A stretch of 64,000 nt of DNA. It comes from Onchocerca volvulus (Eukaryota; Nematoda; Chromadorea; Rhabditida; Onchocercidae). This document shows positions 1-12,580 of this stretch, piece by piece; position 1 is the first letter of the stretch; every line of letters begins with the position of its first letter. The stretch covers positions 5,704,001 to 5,768,000 of the forward strand of contig HG738137.1 of NCBI GenBank assembly GCA_000499405.2, written 5' to 3'. The notes below the pieces were generated by a model. The model saw only the letters and a list, made by a program, of their open reading frames with translations. It was not told the DNA's origin and made no database searches. The translations under genes and the position numbers were made by a program.

Positions 1-305
1 ATTATTGCAAAAAAGAGCGCATCTCGTTCATTTTCGTTATGACTACGATTAGTGTTGGCGGTCTGAGTGAGACATTACCTGCCAGGCTAAATAAAGCATG
101 TTTTTGTAAATGATTATACATTCAACAAATAATCAACATTGAAAGAAATTCTTTACTTTACCCTGTTTACCAGGTGTTTGTTTATCCTGGATACCAAAGT
201 TCAATTTCTTTCTGTTTTAGTAGAAGTTTCAAAGTAAATATTTTCAAGAAGCTTCTCGATTTCTCAATTACATTTTCAAATTAAAAGAAAACATCTGATC
301 TGCAG

Positions 306-1382
306 TATTCGAATGCATTCAAAAATGCAGAGAATGCAATGAAATTATTGTTGGAAATATGCGCAAGTCCTAGTTTTGAGACAATGGAAAATTGGAATAA
401 ATCGTACGAAAAAAATGGCGAGAAAGTTTATTCCAAACAATTTGATATAGGAAAAATATTTACTTTAAAGGTGAGTTACATCTTATAGTAGTAGTAATGT
501 ATGTATCAATATTTGTAATAAGTGTATAAAAATTTAAAGTTCTGATTCATTTAGATAATTTTTAACGAAACAGTTCAAAACTTATTTTATGAACATTGGG
601 ATAAGATCACGACAACACCGCTGTGGAATCCTAACTTTACTTACATGGAAAGAATTGAAAAGTTAACTTCACATTGTGATATTCTAAAGGTTGATTTCTT
701 TGAAAATAATCAGAAAATATGTCTCTTACCGGCAATGAAATACTTCTAAAAATTTTTTAAATTTTGTATATGTTTCCGAAACGAAAAAATTTTAGTTTGC
801 AACGACAGATATTATGTTCATGAAGGGACGTGAATTCTTGGCATGTCGATTATATCGAAAAATTGGATCTATAATTTATATAGCTGCAAGAAGTTTTGAA
901 ATCAATGAAATACCTGAAATGAAAGGCAAAATACGGTATGTAACTTAACCGATATGCAAATTCTTAACTTTTTTGAACTTATTCCTAATTTCGGAACAGT
1001 TGAAGCTTATTGTTTTTTCCTAAAAAGGAACAACTCAACTGTGACATATAAGACCAATGCAAATATCCATGAAAGTATTGTTACTTTCTTTTCGAAGTTG
1101 TAATGCTTCTTTCTTTGGAAGTTAAATCTTATCATTTCGGAAACAGTACGAATTAAATCTTATCATTCCGGAAACAGTGCTGATATGTTGCTTGGTGCAG
1201 GGCGATTTTCTCCTCATTCACCTGATCCACAAAAAACACTCATCGACTATGCATTCTGCGTGAATCCAAAAATAAATTTGCCTCAACGTCTCATCGACAC
1301 TTTCATTGCATATACAATACATCGTGATTCGGTGTTTGCTCGCAAGAATGTACGGAAATTGCGAGAAGGCAACCATTCGTAA
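306..1382 (+). CDS. START-domain lipid-transfer protein (STARD3/StAR-like), 3' part
   Basis: Four exons read in one phase-consistent frame: 306-470, 555-689, 796-935 and 1178-1382 (stop TAA), giving 214 residues. The product aligns with the START domain of STARD3/MLN64: an N-terminal ENWNKSYEKNGEKVYS stretch, a central IMFMKGREFLACRLYRKIGS segment matching the family's 'SPRDFVNVRR' strand, and a C-terminal LPQRLIDTFIAYT helix that lids the sterol-binding cavity. START proteins bind a sterol or lipid in a helix-grip fold and move it between membranes. The START domain is essentially complete. The 5' end is open: exon 306 begins at an acceptor, and no start codon or MENTAL membrane domain was found to its left, so more exons probably lie outside the window; an in-frame ATG at 339 is the alternative start. 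The last acceptor is at 1176-1177, inside a duplicated 31-bp unit. The exact orthologue is unsure. Confidence 0.82.
1121..1182 (+). repeat. 31-bp tandem duplication containing a splice acceptor
   Basis: Two head-to-tail copies (1121-1151 and 1152-1182) share TAAATCTTATCATT, then TCGGAAACAGT or CCGGAAACAGT. Each carries the same GGAAACAG acceptor. Only the second copy (AG at 1176-1177) keeps the START reading frame; the first would give a stop after three codons. Confidence 0.85.
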
Positions 1383-2753
1383 GAAGACATCAAAACGTGC
1401 GAAATGCTTCAAGAATAAAATTCATAATGTGATGCAATGTATAAATTTTACCCATTTATGGATATTTTATATATGTACTGAGAGTTACATATTGAAGTGT
1501 GCATTAAAGAATAGTAGTCATACTTGTAGACAGGAAGGATGGAAAGAGAAAGGCTTTCCTTTATCTGATTTATGGATCTATGAATTCCCGCATTTAGCAT
1601 CTTTTTCATTCTGATACCATGCTACAGAGAAAATGAAGAATTTTTTTCACAGCAAACTCATTGACGTAGTATCGTGAAAGGCGACAGGACTGTGATTTCT
1701 CTTTTTTTTTTCAAGATCTACTGCAGCATCCCATAAAAGATGAACTGGAAATGAGTGGCTATGAAATGAAACAAAAATAAACATAATTAATAATCATCGG
1801 CATTATTATTTAGTTAGGCACTTTCACCAATTGTTATCAAAAATCTATCGGTCATTCGCCTTACTGCCAGTTACGACAATTTGCTGAACACAGACTTTTT
1901 TGGATGTTGCAGAATAGAACTCCATCGATTGAGATTTGGCTTGCTATGCAATACCCATTTATCAAGTTCGAAAATTTAGAAATACCTTCACTTTTTTTTT
2001 TTTTTTTTTTTTAAGTGGTAGGATATGTTCCGAATTAGTCTCATACAATCGAGTGAAAACAGCATGTGAACTGGTTTCTTCAACGATTGCTAGTTATTCT
2101 TCTAAATTATATCAAAATAAGTTTTTAAACAAAATCATTTCAAATGTAAAATGGGTAGCCAAAATTCATCACATAGTGAGAAAATAATATTTATAAATAT
2201 AAGAAGTGAAAACTAAGAACATAATAATAAAGGAAAAACAATAAAGACATTTAAAAAAATCAAATCCGGAAAGGAAAAATTGATAATTTTTATCAAAACA
2301 GTTTACATAACTTATCAATAACTTAACTGAGTAACATTTTCTCAACCATTCACATTACTTCTGCTATTTTTCGCTTAATTTAAAATAAGTTTTTCAACGG
2401 AATATTATCATTGAAAGACTCATCAGAAATAACCATTTTTATTCGAAAAGTGATGCTTTATTTTACAAAATAGAACAAAATCTTTAGCAAAAACTTTTAC
2501 AGAGATTTCGCCAAGTATTGTTTTCCGTGTGCAAGATTAGTTGTACTAGAACACATTAAGTGTGATCTGGTATCAATGTTTCTTAGAGATAAAACTTGCA
2601 GTAAAAAATTTTAAGAAAGAAAAGCCAACATTTAACATTTAAAGCTTTACAACAAACTAATGATTACGTGAAAGTTTATCAATTATCTACTTTCGAATAA
2701 TTTCACCACTTACATGAAATTAAATTGTGCACAATATTCTATATCTTTAATAG
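1383..2753. other. Intergenic spacer
   Basis: Follows the START gene stop codon and presumably holds its 3' UTR. I see only AT-rich sequence with a long T run near 1991-2012. The open frames here have no splice context or coding-like composition. Confidence 0.5.
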
Positions 2754-4530
2754 CTGAGGCATCAAGACTAACGACCAGTTTTGATCTTGACATCTTTTCC
2801 TGTACTGAGAATATCTGGTCTGCGAAAATGAAAGAATTCTTATAAAAGATTTGATAAAGAATGGAATTGTTGATCCTGCATGTTTAACAAAAATTTTTTT
2901 TTCAAATTTTGAATAATTCCTAGTTTATAGGTTAGAATTTAAAATCAAAGAAACCATCGATTTTATTAACCATCGAAATAGAGTCCTCAAATGCGATCTA
3001 AATGTGAAAGCAGCTGTGTTTTTTGAACTGTTTAAAGTTAATAGTACCAAATATATTTAAACAGGCGGAAACACGACTCTTGTAACAGATTCGTTGCCAC
3101 AGTTGCTAGTTTTGCTCATAGTAGTACTATTTACGACCTTTGCAGCATTATCGATAAGAGACATTTCCTTGCATAAATTTGCATTATCCTGTGATTCGTA
3201 GATCAGTGATTCTTCTGGTGATCTTTACTGAGGATTGAGTAATGATTGCGCTGGAGAACTGTCATTATAAAGGCAATATTTTGCATTGTTAATTCAGTTT
3301 TAAAAGGTTCTTCGTGTGAAATTTTGTAGGATGCTTCTCGCTCTATTCGTTTTTCAAAAATCTTTTGATTGATAAATTTTTTGAAAGGATAAACTGTGTT
3401 GCATAAGGATCGATTCGGCGAAAAGATTTTCGCCCAGGAAATGCTCAAAATGAGAATTCCCTTTGCCAAAAATCGAATGTATCAATATGTCGCTGTTCTT
3501 TCTGATCGTGACAAAATTGTAGGGGTGAATTCTGTTTTCAGTTCTCACAGGTTTCTTCAATTTTGTTGTTTCACTTATTTGAAACAAACCTTAAACTTGA
3601 GTAACTAAATCTTTATTATGATAAATTTATTAATCAATGAACATAGCAATTATATCACCAGTACAATTTCGATAATATCAAAGGTATAACTTTCATGAAG
3701 AGAACATAATACGAAGGATATACGTTTACGTAATAAAAGAAAAATTCAATAGCACGAGCTGGACCATCCGACTGAGCTCAAGGCTGCCTATCCTTTGAAA
3801 TGATTTTTTTGCGCAGGACCCTCTTCTTCTTCATGGATGAATCTTGACATCATTTTCGGGCCACAAGAAAGCTCCTTTGTTGTCTCAGGAATACAGCCTT
3901 TGTTAATGCGTGAGAATGCAGTTGTGGTTAGTGCATGATGTAAGAAAGCTTTTTTTTTTTAAGCTCATTGGTTTAATAGACAAAAATTATTTCACAATTA
4001 ACTACAGCAAATACGCAGTGTCAAATTTAAAACAAAGGAAGCACTGGTTCTCTTCTTTTATCTTTATGATTTCAGCAACATCATGGTAATTTTTTGAAAA
4101 TTAGAATAATAATGCCAAACAGTGAAACCTTTTTTGATGGAATGATTTTCGTTCACACCCACAAGCTTCTTCCGCTTGATGAGATCAGCGAAATATTAGT
4201 AAAACAAGATTGAACCTGATGATAGAATTTGGACCGTTTACCAATTCAGCGAAGCAAAATTTTGGAAACGCTCGATACAAGAACTCTTCTGTATTGGTTT
4301 CACCATTAATCTATTCCAGTTATATGGAGAAAATCTCGGATATTTAGAAAATAAAAAACGACTTTAGTGAAAAAATTTTCGAGATGGTGCTGATTTTGAT
4401 CACTTTCTGAAGTTCCTTCGGAAGATGAAGTGTCATGAAGAATCGGCGCAAACGATGACTTTGTTGGAGCGGCACGTAAAACTGATACGGCATTTTTTTC
4501 AAAATGATTAAAACGGAAAATTCTTTTGCT
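2754..4530 (+). pseudogene. Broken coding remnants of an unrecognised gene
   Basis: Several plus-strand stretches read like exons. 2754-2841 (ending ..NIWSAKMKEF) runs on one frame over into LIKDLIKNGIVDPA to about 2880. 3396-3525 contains FGEKIFAQEMLKMRIPF. 3817-3926 sits between an acceptor and a GTTAGT donor and contains WMNLDIIFGPQESSF; 4076-4212 joins it in phase (NFLKIRIIMPNSETFFDG). The frame then breaks: stop at 4211, resumption in another frame at 4217 (DDRIWTVYQFSEAKFWKRS), two stops near 4365, resumption to about 4510 (DFDHFLKFLRKMKCHEE). These breaks are too close to be introns, so I read this as a decaying gene, although base errors or a mis-modelled live gene are possible. I do not recognise the family, and nothing comparable exists elsewhere in the window. 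Confidence 0.4.
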
Positions 4531-4696
4531 GGAAAAATCACTGCTCTTGCTAGAAATTTTTCGATAATTGGAGAAGTTAATTTTGCTTACTGATAAAATA
4601 AGCCTCTAGGCAACCGGATCGATGAAATAATGAGAGATCTAGGCGCATTCAACGGCAATGCTTGGGTTGCAACGAAATCCAGTGAAATTTCTCGTT

Positions 4697-4800
4697 CAAA
4701 ATTAGAAACTCAGAGAGACAAAATTAGAAAGTCAGAGTTCCGCGTGGCCGGGTCTAGCTAGTTTTTTCAATAACTGGCAAAATCTGAGTTTCTAATTTTG
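4697..4800. repeat. Inverted repeat with duplicated left arm
   Basis: The left arm CAAAATTAGAAACTCAGA (4697-4714) and a one-mismatch second copy (4719-4736) are both complementary to the right arm TCTGAGTTTCTAATTTTG (4783-4800). The loop is more GC-rich than its surroundings (GGCCGGGTCTAGC). It could be a small foldback element; no target-site duplication was established. Confidence 0.75.
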
Positions 4801-6226
4801 TTGGCCATGACCATTGTTTCCTGGAGAATCCTTGAGCTGTGATGACAAGTCCATCCTAAAATTCATTTTCGATTCGTGCTCACAAAACTAGATCCTCAAA
4901 CTCATCATGCCTTTTAATTAAAAGCAACAAACTGACTTCATATAGTTATCAGACTAAATCTTTTGTTTCGAGACAATTGCATTACGATGCCTAATGATTT
5001 ATAAGACTGCAGCAAAAGATATACAAAAATTTTATTGTATCATTTAGCATTTCGAGAGAATTTTTATTGGTGAAAAAAATTTGCATGTCCTTGGTTGCAA
5101 TTTGCATTTCTCTAAGGAGATAGCTTAAATACGGTAAATGGATTGAATGTCGTGGATCCGGAAATTTTATTCAAATTAATTGGAATTAGAATTAGAAAAA
5201 AGAACAGTCATTCGGAAAAATATCACAAATCATTTTTGATTTGTCGTTATGCACTATGACATTAAAAATTTTTAAATTCGGAATCCGTTTCAAGCTAAAA
5301 TTATACAGTTCATTATTATGCTGATTTCATACGACAATCACAATCTTTTGAAACTTTATCTTTTGCATGCTATTTTAACTTGAATATGCAAAAATATCCT
5401 GTTCAGTTCAAAATATGATAGAAGTCTCAAAACATCTCCAAAGACAATAAAGTAGAAAAGCTTTGTATCCATCATTTTTCGATTCACTTCAAATGTTGTA
5501 CAGACAACTACAAATTCAAAAAAAGTTTATCTTTAATATATACAACAATACACATACTTCCGAGATCCATAATTCAGACTACTGAACAATACAATTAAAT
5601 CAATATATTGGATACTAATTCAATTAAAATAAAGATAAAATCATTCCGCAATTTAAATCGACAAACAAGTGTTTCTCTTACCAATCAACAATAATCTCTC
5701 TGACATTAAATCAAATGGCAAAAATTTATTCAAAGAAGGTCTAATTCATTTTTTTCAAGACGCAGAACTATTTTTTACCCTTAAAAAAAATTAAAATTCA
5801 GACTTGAAAGTCCAAGAATATTCCAGGATTTTCAGGATTAATCAAGACTTCTGAATCCAAGAAAAAACAAGTGCTAAACCACAAAATATACCATCAATAA
5901 AAAACATATTTTTTTTGTAATTATGAAATCAACAATGATGCTTGGAATAAATTGTATAATTTGGAATGTAATATTAAAGCCATAATAATTGCTGTATGAA
6001 ATCTGAAAAACATGTATTCATTTGAAATCAATATCATTTTCATGCATCTCATTAAAAAGAAGTTGTACATAAACATCTTGTTCCCTGTGAATTGAAAACA
6101 ATTCGAAAATAAATATTTTAAAGCAGCAAACTTCATTCGCAACGAAAATTGAATTACTGCATCTATACTTCTTCAAAACTAATCATTAAAGCGTAAAATC
6201 CCATTTCTTTTAAATCTAATATAAGA

Positions 6227-6232
6227 TTTATT
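6227..6232 (-). terminator. Candidate polyadenylation signal of ncbp-1
   Basis: TTTATT on the plus strand (AATAAA in the sense of the gene), about 100 nt after the ncbp-1 stop codon. This is a usual distance for a short 3' UTR. Confidence 0.45.
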
Positions 6233-6328
6233 TTAGAGTCCGTAAGTTTTACATATTTACACATCTTCCACACTATACCTTACAACATACAATTTGTTAA
6301 ACACGTGAAAGTACAAGTTTACGAAATT

Positions 6329-9300
6329 TCACGCCCTTAAAGCAGTAAACTGACAGTAAACTTCCAAAATTCTTGGATCGATTCCTGCTGTTACAAATAA
6401 TTCCTTATCAATATCTTTTTTCATCTCGAACAATTCGTGCCAGTACTAAAAATCAATTTCAGTTTCATATCACTCATAAGAATGTTTTTTATAGAAAGAA
6501 ACTACTCATTTTTATAAAAGTTGTCTGTATTATAAATTTCTTGGAATTATGATTTAAACATAAAAATAGCCCAATAAATTATAATCAAACGATAGAACAT
6601 AAAATTAACACTACTATTATTAATTTGTCAATAAAAAGGAAACCCAGAAATCCTGATTTCAGATAAAAATGGGAACCGCCGCACTTCAAAATCTAAAAAC
6701 TAACTCTCAATAAGATCTCCTTAAATCGTCCCATCATATATCGATACCAATAAGTGTCGTAGTTTCTTCCAGCTGTTTCATATTTTACAAGATGTTCTGA
6801 GAGAAAAACTACTAATTTCTGAAAAACTGTCTTTATAAGACTAGAAGTATCAAAGGTGGAATTCGACAATAATATTTGGTGTTCTATTTACATTTTAGAA
6901 TCTTAAATTTTTATCACAACTTTCCATTAAAACAAAATTTCTATAAAGAAGTTAAAATTAAGGCAACAAATTATATTTCTCAATACTTTAAAGAATGAAT
7001 GAAACAATATTCTCAGTTGTAAAACTTACATGCAAAACATTTAGAAATAGATTTTTCAACATTTCTTGTAATTCCTCCAATTCTTTCCTCTTTTCTTCAA
7101 TATCATCATCAAGAACCACCCCCAAACTATTCTCTTCCTCATTACAACAGAAATTCTGATATGCCTGTACAAAGAATTTAAATAAAAAAAAAAATCCCTT
7201 ATAAAAGAAAATAAAGATGCGAAAAACTGGAATTTTATAAACTACGCCATAAAATTCTCAAAACATTAATCACAGACAAATTTTTTTGCATTTGCATTTG
7301 TTTGAAAATATCGGGCTTGATTCAATAATCACATATTAAATTATTCTAAATTACACAATGGTGTTCTGATCAGTAGGGATGTCAATAATTATTTGCATTA
7401 TCTGCTTTTATGGTCTTGAAATTACAAAGTGATTCCCTGGAAATAATCTGTTTGGAATCTTTTAATAGTTGTCATTGATGAACAAGTACAAGTATAGAAA
7501 GGATGATTAAGATGGAACTAATCTTTAAGATATTTTCATCTCACATATATATTTTTCGAACACAGAAGAAGATAAGCAAAAATTATTTCACAGTTGTCCG
7601 AAAAAATCCTTCACTTTTTTCATAAATCCCAATTCCCCAAAACTAATATTCACAAAATCATAAAATTAAATAAATCACTTCTCCATCATTTCGATCCATC
7701 CTGACACGCTTCTCTTGCATTTGTTGAAATTTTTTCTTACACCGATTCGCATGGCCGCATGCATATTTTATAACTATAAACAATGCTTCCCATAGCCAGA
7801 AGCTGCAAAGTTATTACAACAAAAATTATATTAAGGACTAATAGAATCTATTCTCATATCATGATTTTAAAAAAAAAAAGAAAAAAAACTTAAGAGATGC
7901 AAGAAATAACCGATGCAATTCCTGGTCAACATTACTCAACAACCAGAATACCGCGGCATTCGCACTCACCAATGTCATTCGAAGCATTTTAGTAATCAAC
8001 ACAACCATCATCTGCAATAATTTTATAGTAATACAATCAGATGAAACAGTTCGAAATAAACTAATTTGTAAACCAATAGATTTTTCGATAGACCTCTTCC
8101 TCCCTCCCCAAATTAATGCTCAAGTAAAAATTTGTCTTTAAGCGATATCTTACTTGTCGATTATGCTTCCAGACATTGTAAAGTGTTCGCAAAAGTGCCA
8201 TAGAGGACTCATCATTAATATCACTCAGTTCTTTCAATGTTTCGTGGTACCTGGGATTCAAAATAAATAATCGGTCTAAATTTTAATCAATTTAACAGTT
8301 GGGAATCACTCATTTCAATTCAGCTAATTTAAGCTTAAAAAGAGAAATAAACCATTTTTTCTGAATCTAAACATATGCATGAAAAAAGTATAGGAAAACA
8401 AACCTTGCTAAGGCTGCAAAATTGTGACTAAATGACTTTTGCGCTGCATTAAGCATAACTGCAAAAAAGATAGAGAGTGTTGTTAAACCGCTGTCTTTTT
8501 GGTTAAATCCGCGTAACAATTCAGTCAACTTCTTTGGCTCAGTTTTATTATGGAATGCTCTTTCAACTTCGGCAACCAACTTTTTTACACTTTGTTCTTC
8601 TAGAAAAGACAAATCATAACTGATTACTGCAAGTCTTGTTAACAAATTATATTTTTTTCGATTTAATAAAATTGTGAAAAAACGATAATCACTAACAGGC
8701 AAATATCGAAAATATAAAACTGCCTGATTCAAAAGGTGGTCATGAAAAATTTTTTCTCGAGCTTAATTTTGTTTTAGTGAAGTGAATGGTTGAAATTTGT
8801 TAAATGCTTTTGAAAAAAAAGTAATCAGTGCTTTTCAGAGAAATATATACAATTGAAGAGTGCAGTTAATATATTTTATACAGAAAAAAACGTGTGAGTT
8901 TCAGCTTTAAGGAAAATATATTCCAAAAAGAAATAAGTATATAAGTAATTAAACTACACACCTTGGTTTACTAAAAACGATATAGAGGGTTTTTCTGGTG
9001 TTATTTCTTCGAATGAACTTGGCAAGCAGTCACAAATTCTTTCGTGATACGAAAACCTCATGCATTTTTCGATAACCTTAATTAGGAAAACCACTAATTG
9101 ACTATTTTTTTGACAATTCTTCTGAAGAATTTGATTAATTAAATAGGCACTAGAAAGAAATGGCTAACTTCCTTCACAAAATATCGTTTCGGTGCATAAT
9201 CATTCAAATCGAGACAATCATCCCAATCAATCCATGACCAACGATACTCAAAATTAGACAAATGGTAACTGAACCAATCAATCAATCTAAAAATGAAAAT

Positions 9301-12300
9301 ACTTCATCTAAACACAACTTAATAATAAAATTCGAATTCGCAAAAATAGACCACAGTCTTTGCAATAGAACTTATTTTCGTATATTATATGGCGGAATGA
9401 AATTTTCGTTTCAAACATGAATAGTCAGAGTAGCGCTACATCAATCAGAATCAAAAGACTGAAATCAAGTTTCATTGTAATAGCAAACCTATCAATGCAT
9501 TCAAGCTGCATTGTATCAATCCGCTGATAAAACAGCTCTGCGGCCTGAGCGATTACCTACAAATGCGCAAGTTTCAAAATACCATAATTTAGATTTGAAG
9601 ATCAATTAGTAAGTTATAGCTATCTTTCATTGAATTTTAGCATGAAAAAAGCATAAAAAACGATGAAAAAACCAAACCTGAGGCATATTTTTCATCTTAC
9701 ATAATTCAATCATCAGACTTCCATAAAATAAAGGTCGCAATGGTGAATGTGGCAGACGTAACAACTGCGAAAAGATTGTTTCCAAAATCATGTAATTTAT
9801 TGGAACCATTGTTTTTTTTCGATAACTAACAAGCTGTGCTGCACTAAAATTTCAAAAATTCGCCAGCTGTGCCAAACTTGGAAAGATTTCAGTAAGTACA
9901 AAATAAAAGCAATAATATATTACAGACAAAAACATTACCATTCTTTCCTATTATAACAGTTATTCTCAATTATCGAACATAGTTCTTCTTCAATCAAAAA
10001 GCGTTCAACTGAATGAGCACCAGGAAGCACTGGTCCCTACAAATGACTGTTTTAAAATAATAAGGTACTGAACAATGAAAAATAAAGACAAAAGAAAAGT
10101 AAAAAAAACGTAGATAATTACTCCATCTGGACAATCGGCGTAGTCGAAAAAACGAAATACAACAGTAGGTAGCGGATATACCATTACTGACGTATGCGGT
10201 GGTGGAGAAAACCTATAGAATAATATCATTAAGTACATCGATACAAAGAATTCCCTTTAGAAAAATTACATGTAAAAAATAAGAGCAGAAGAGACTTTCA
10301 GCATGGTTGATCAGAACTTGCAATCTCTATATAAATCTGTTTTTTTTTTTTTTATAAAATAGCTGTATTTAAATATCTCTTGTCGTATTTGTCAATATTG
10401 TTAAAAATTTTCCTATATTATTTTGGAAGTTTCTTCCTCAATCAAAAAGAAATACAATTTTTTTGAAAACGTATGACTCTTAAGAATTTGTTATGAAAGC
10501 TAAAAATTCAAAAAAAAAAAAAAAAAATTATCAATAGATCTTACAACGGTAAATTATGCGTAACCGCACCAGCCAGAGAACCATCAAATGCTATATAATA
10601 TCGCGAAATATGTCGCTCTACCCAACCATCATCCCGAAGTTTGGAAATTTGAGTCCAAAGACTATCTAAATATTCTTCTTGTTCATGTTCCATTGCTGAC
10701 CAAACTTGAAGCAACTAAAAATAATTTCTAACAGTAATAAATATATCAAGAACGAATAAAATAATGGAATAGATTAAGAAAATACTGTGAAATCGAATAA
10801 TGCAATGTAGAATTTAGAAGGTTTAATTGTAATTACATAAGTCAATATACTACGCATTCCCAAAGCAATGACTTTGCCAATATTTTATTTAAAGCTTGCC
10901 ATCCTCATAATAAAATCTCCATCTTATGATTATTCCACCTTCCTTCTCTATCTCGAAATGCTAACGGTAAGTTTGATGAATATATATTAACATCATATCT
11001 GCTAATATCACGTGCGAAAACAATTACTAAATTTGCAACCGTGACAAGTAATAAATTTCACCTTAGCATGAGATGTATTCCTTTCAAGCATATATTTATC
11101 GACACCTTCTAAGAGATTATCGAGTGGTTCCTTCTCTCTATCATTCAGTTCGGGTCCTGCCCAGGGAAGACTGTGTAGTACCGCATAAACAAACCAATCA
11201 CTTCGAACCTGGAAAGATCAACATTCTTTAAGAACAAAAAAAACTATAATTATATTTCGCTTTAAGAAATGTTCGAAAGCATCCAAAGCAAATCGACTAG
11301 TTTTTAAATTCACATCCACAACAAAATTAGCAAGTAGTACTGCATTTTTTATCCCGCTTCAAAATTTCGTGCAGACCAAGAACTGGTACAATCTCACGAA
11401 TCTAGTTTACATACCCAGAGCATTTTTAGAAATCATACTTGTGGAATACATTCTTCACAAGCTGCTTCCATGAAGCTTTCAAAAAACTCCACCAGAGAAC
11501 TGGACGAAACAACATGACAATTGACCAGATCAGCCAAAAATGTGACCTGAAAAAGATCAACAATCAGCAATCAACAATCAAAAATCAAATTAATGCAGAA
11601 AAAATAAAATGAAATTTCGAAAACTGTGAAACTTACAATATGCAAAGCATGAATGAAATCAGCGGATATAAGCTTCTTCTGCAAAACCTCCAGTAATTGA
11701 TGCAGAAGCTAAAAGTTTTTGCAAAATCAACCTTTTTCTGGTGATTAAATAAATTATATTATGCAAAAACATCATATTACTTCGTTTTCCTTAATATAAA
11801 AAGCTTGCAATACCTCAGAGCCAAACTTCTGTTTTTTTGAGTTCAACAAGCCGACAAGAGTTGAATATGCAGTAACTTCTTCCGTCAAATAACATACGCT
11901 GCAATAAAAAAGATTTGTATTAAAAATCCACAGTATTTACGAATTCTTAATTTTTTCCACATGAAAAAAAAATATTAAAGAATACTATACTATTCTAAAA
12001 ATCACCACTCTATGATAATATCGATAATGCGATCTATATCAGTGATGAGATAAGTTTCCAGTGATTGCGCCAAATTTTCCAAATTGGATTCCATGGATGA
12101 ACCACTCTGAATTAAATTTAAATAACATCATCTATTCCGAATGGGGCAAAACCGCAAAGTATTGGGATTGTTTCATATAATCCTTCCTATTTTTATTTTT
12201 AAAAATATTTAGAATTCATAAAAGATAACAGAGCTATGTTTTCCTTAGTAATGCCATCCATGAGATCACTGCTATCGATTTAACCTTACCTTCTCACCAA

Positions 12301-12580
12301 TACGACTGATGAGGAATTCCAGATGTACTTCTGCTTCCGTCTTTTCCGGAACAGTTCGTCGTCTCTTATAGTACCAATCATTGTCTATAAATTTTCTATC
12401 ATTATCCAGCAAAGACTAAAAAGTGATAATACTTTCCAATTGTAATCGTGAAATGGATACTAAATCATCCGAAAGTTGTTCAAAATTTTCAAAAATAGCG
12501 GACAAATTTCATGTGTAAATCATACCTTCATCACCGGCACGTCTCCTTCGGTCATGATCAATGTGCGGTAAATGAATCAT
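6329..12580 (-). CDS. ncbp-1: Nuclear cap-binding protein subunit 1 (CBP80)
   Basis: Large subunit of the nuclear cap-binding complex. With CBP20 it holds the 7-methylguanosine cap and acts in splicing, export and nonsense-mediated decay. Twenty-one exons in consistent phase: 12526-12580, 12290-12384, 12006-12106, 11814-11898, 11637-11708, 11439-11546, 11062-11208, 10545-10714, 10122-10212, 9939-10036, 9678-9843, 9489-9556, 9169-9286, 8962-9076, 8404-8599, 8154-8250, 7911-8011, 7679-7802, 7030-7164, 6705-6818 and 6329-6445. The product is 790 aa, the usual animal length. The three MIF4G-type helical repeats are present, with family blocks such as [55 protein letters not shown] and the closing [15 protein letters not shown]. 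The start at 12580 gives an N-terminus with RRRR, followed by KRRR (a likely nuclear signal), as in other CBP80s. An acceptor AG at 12587-12588 leaves a 6-nt leader, suggesting trans-splicing. An alternative start at 12555 with a longer exon 2 (12290-12415) is also in frame. Confidence 0.95.

Larger units (their letters stand above)
4514..6328. other. Spacer between the remnant gene and ncbp-1
   Basis: AT-rich DNA without a supported gene. It contains the inverted repeat at 4697-4800 and, at its right end, the presumed 3' UTR of the cap-binding gene with an AATAAA (minus strand) at 6227-6232. Confidence 0.5.

Noticed and set aside
1..60. Possible exon (FIFVMTTISVG) upstream of the START exons, ending at GTCTGAG
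   Set aside because: The frame needed to join exon 306 in phase contains a stop at 40-42.
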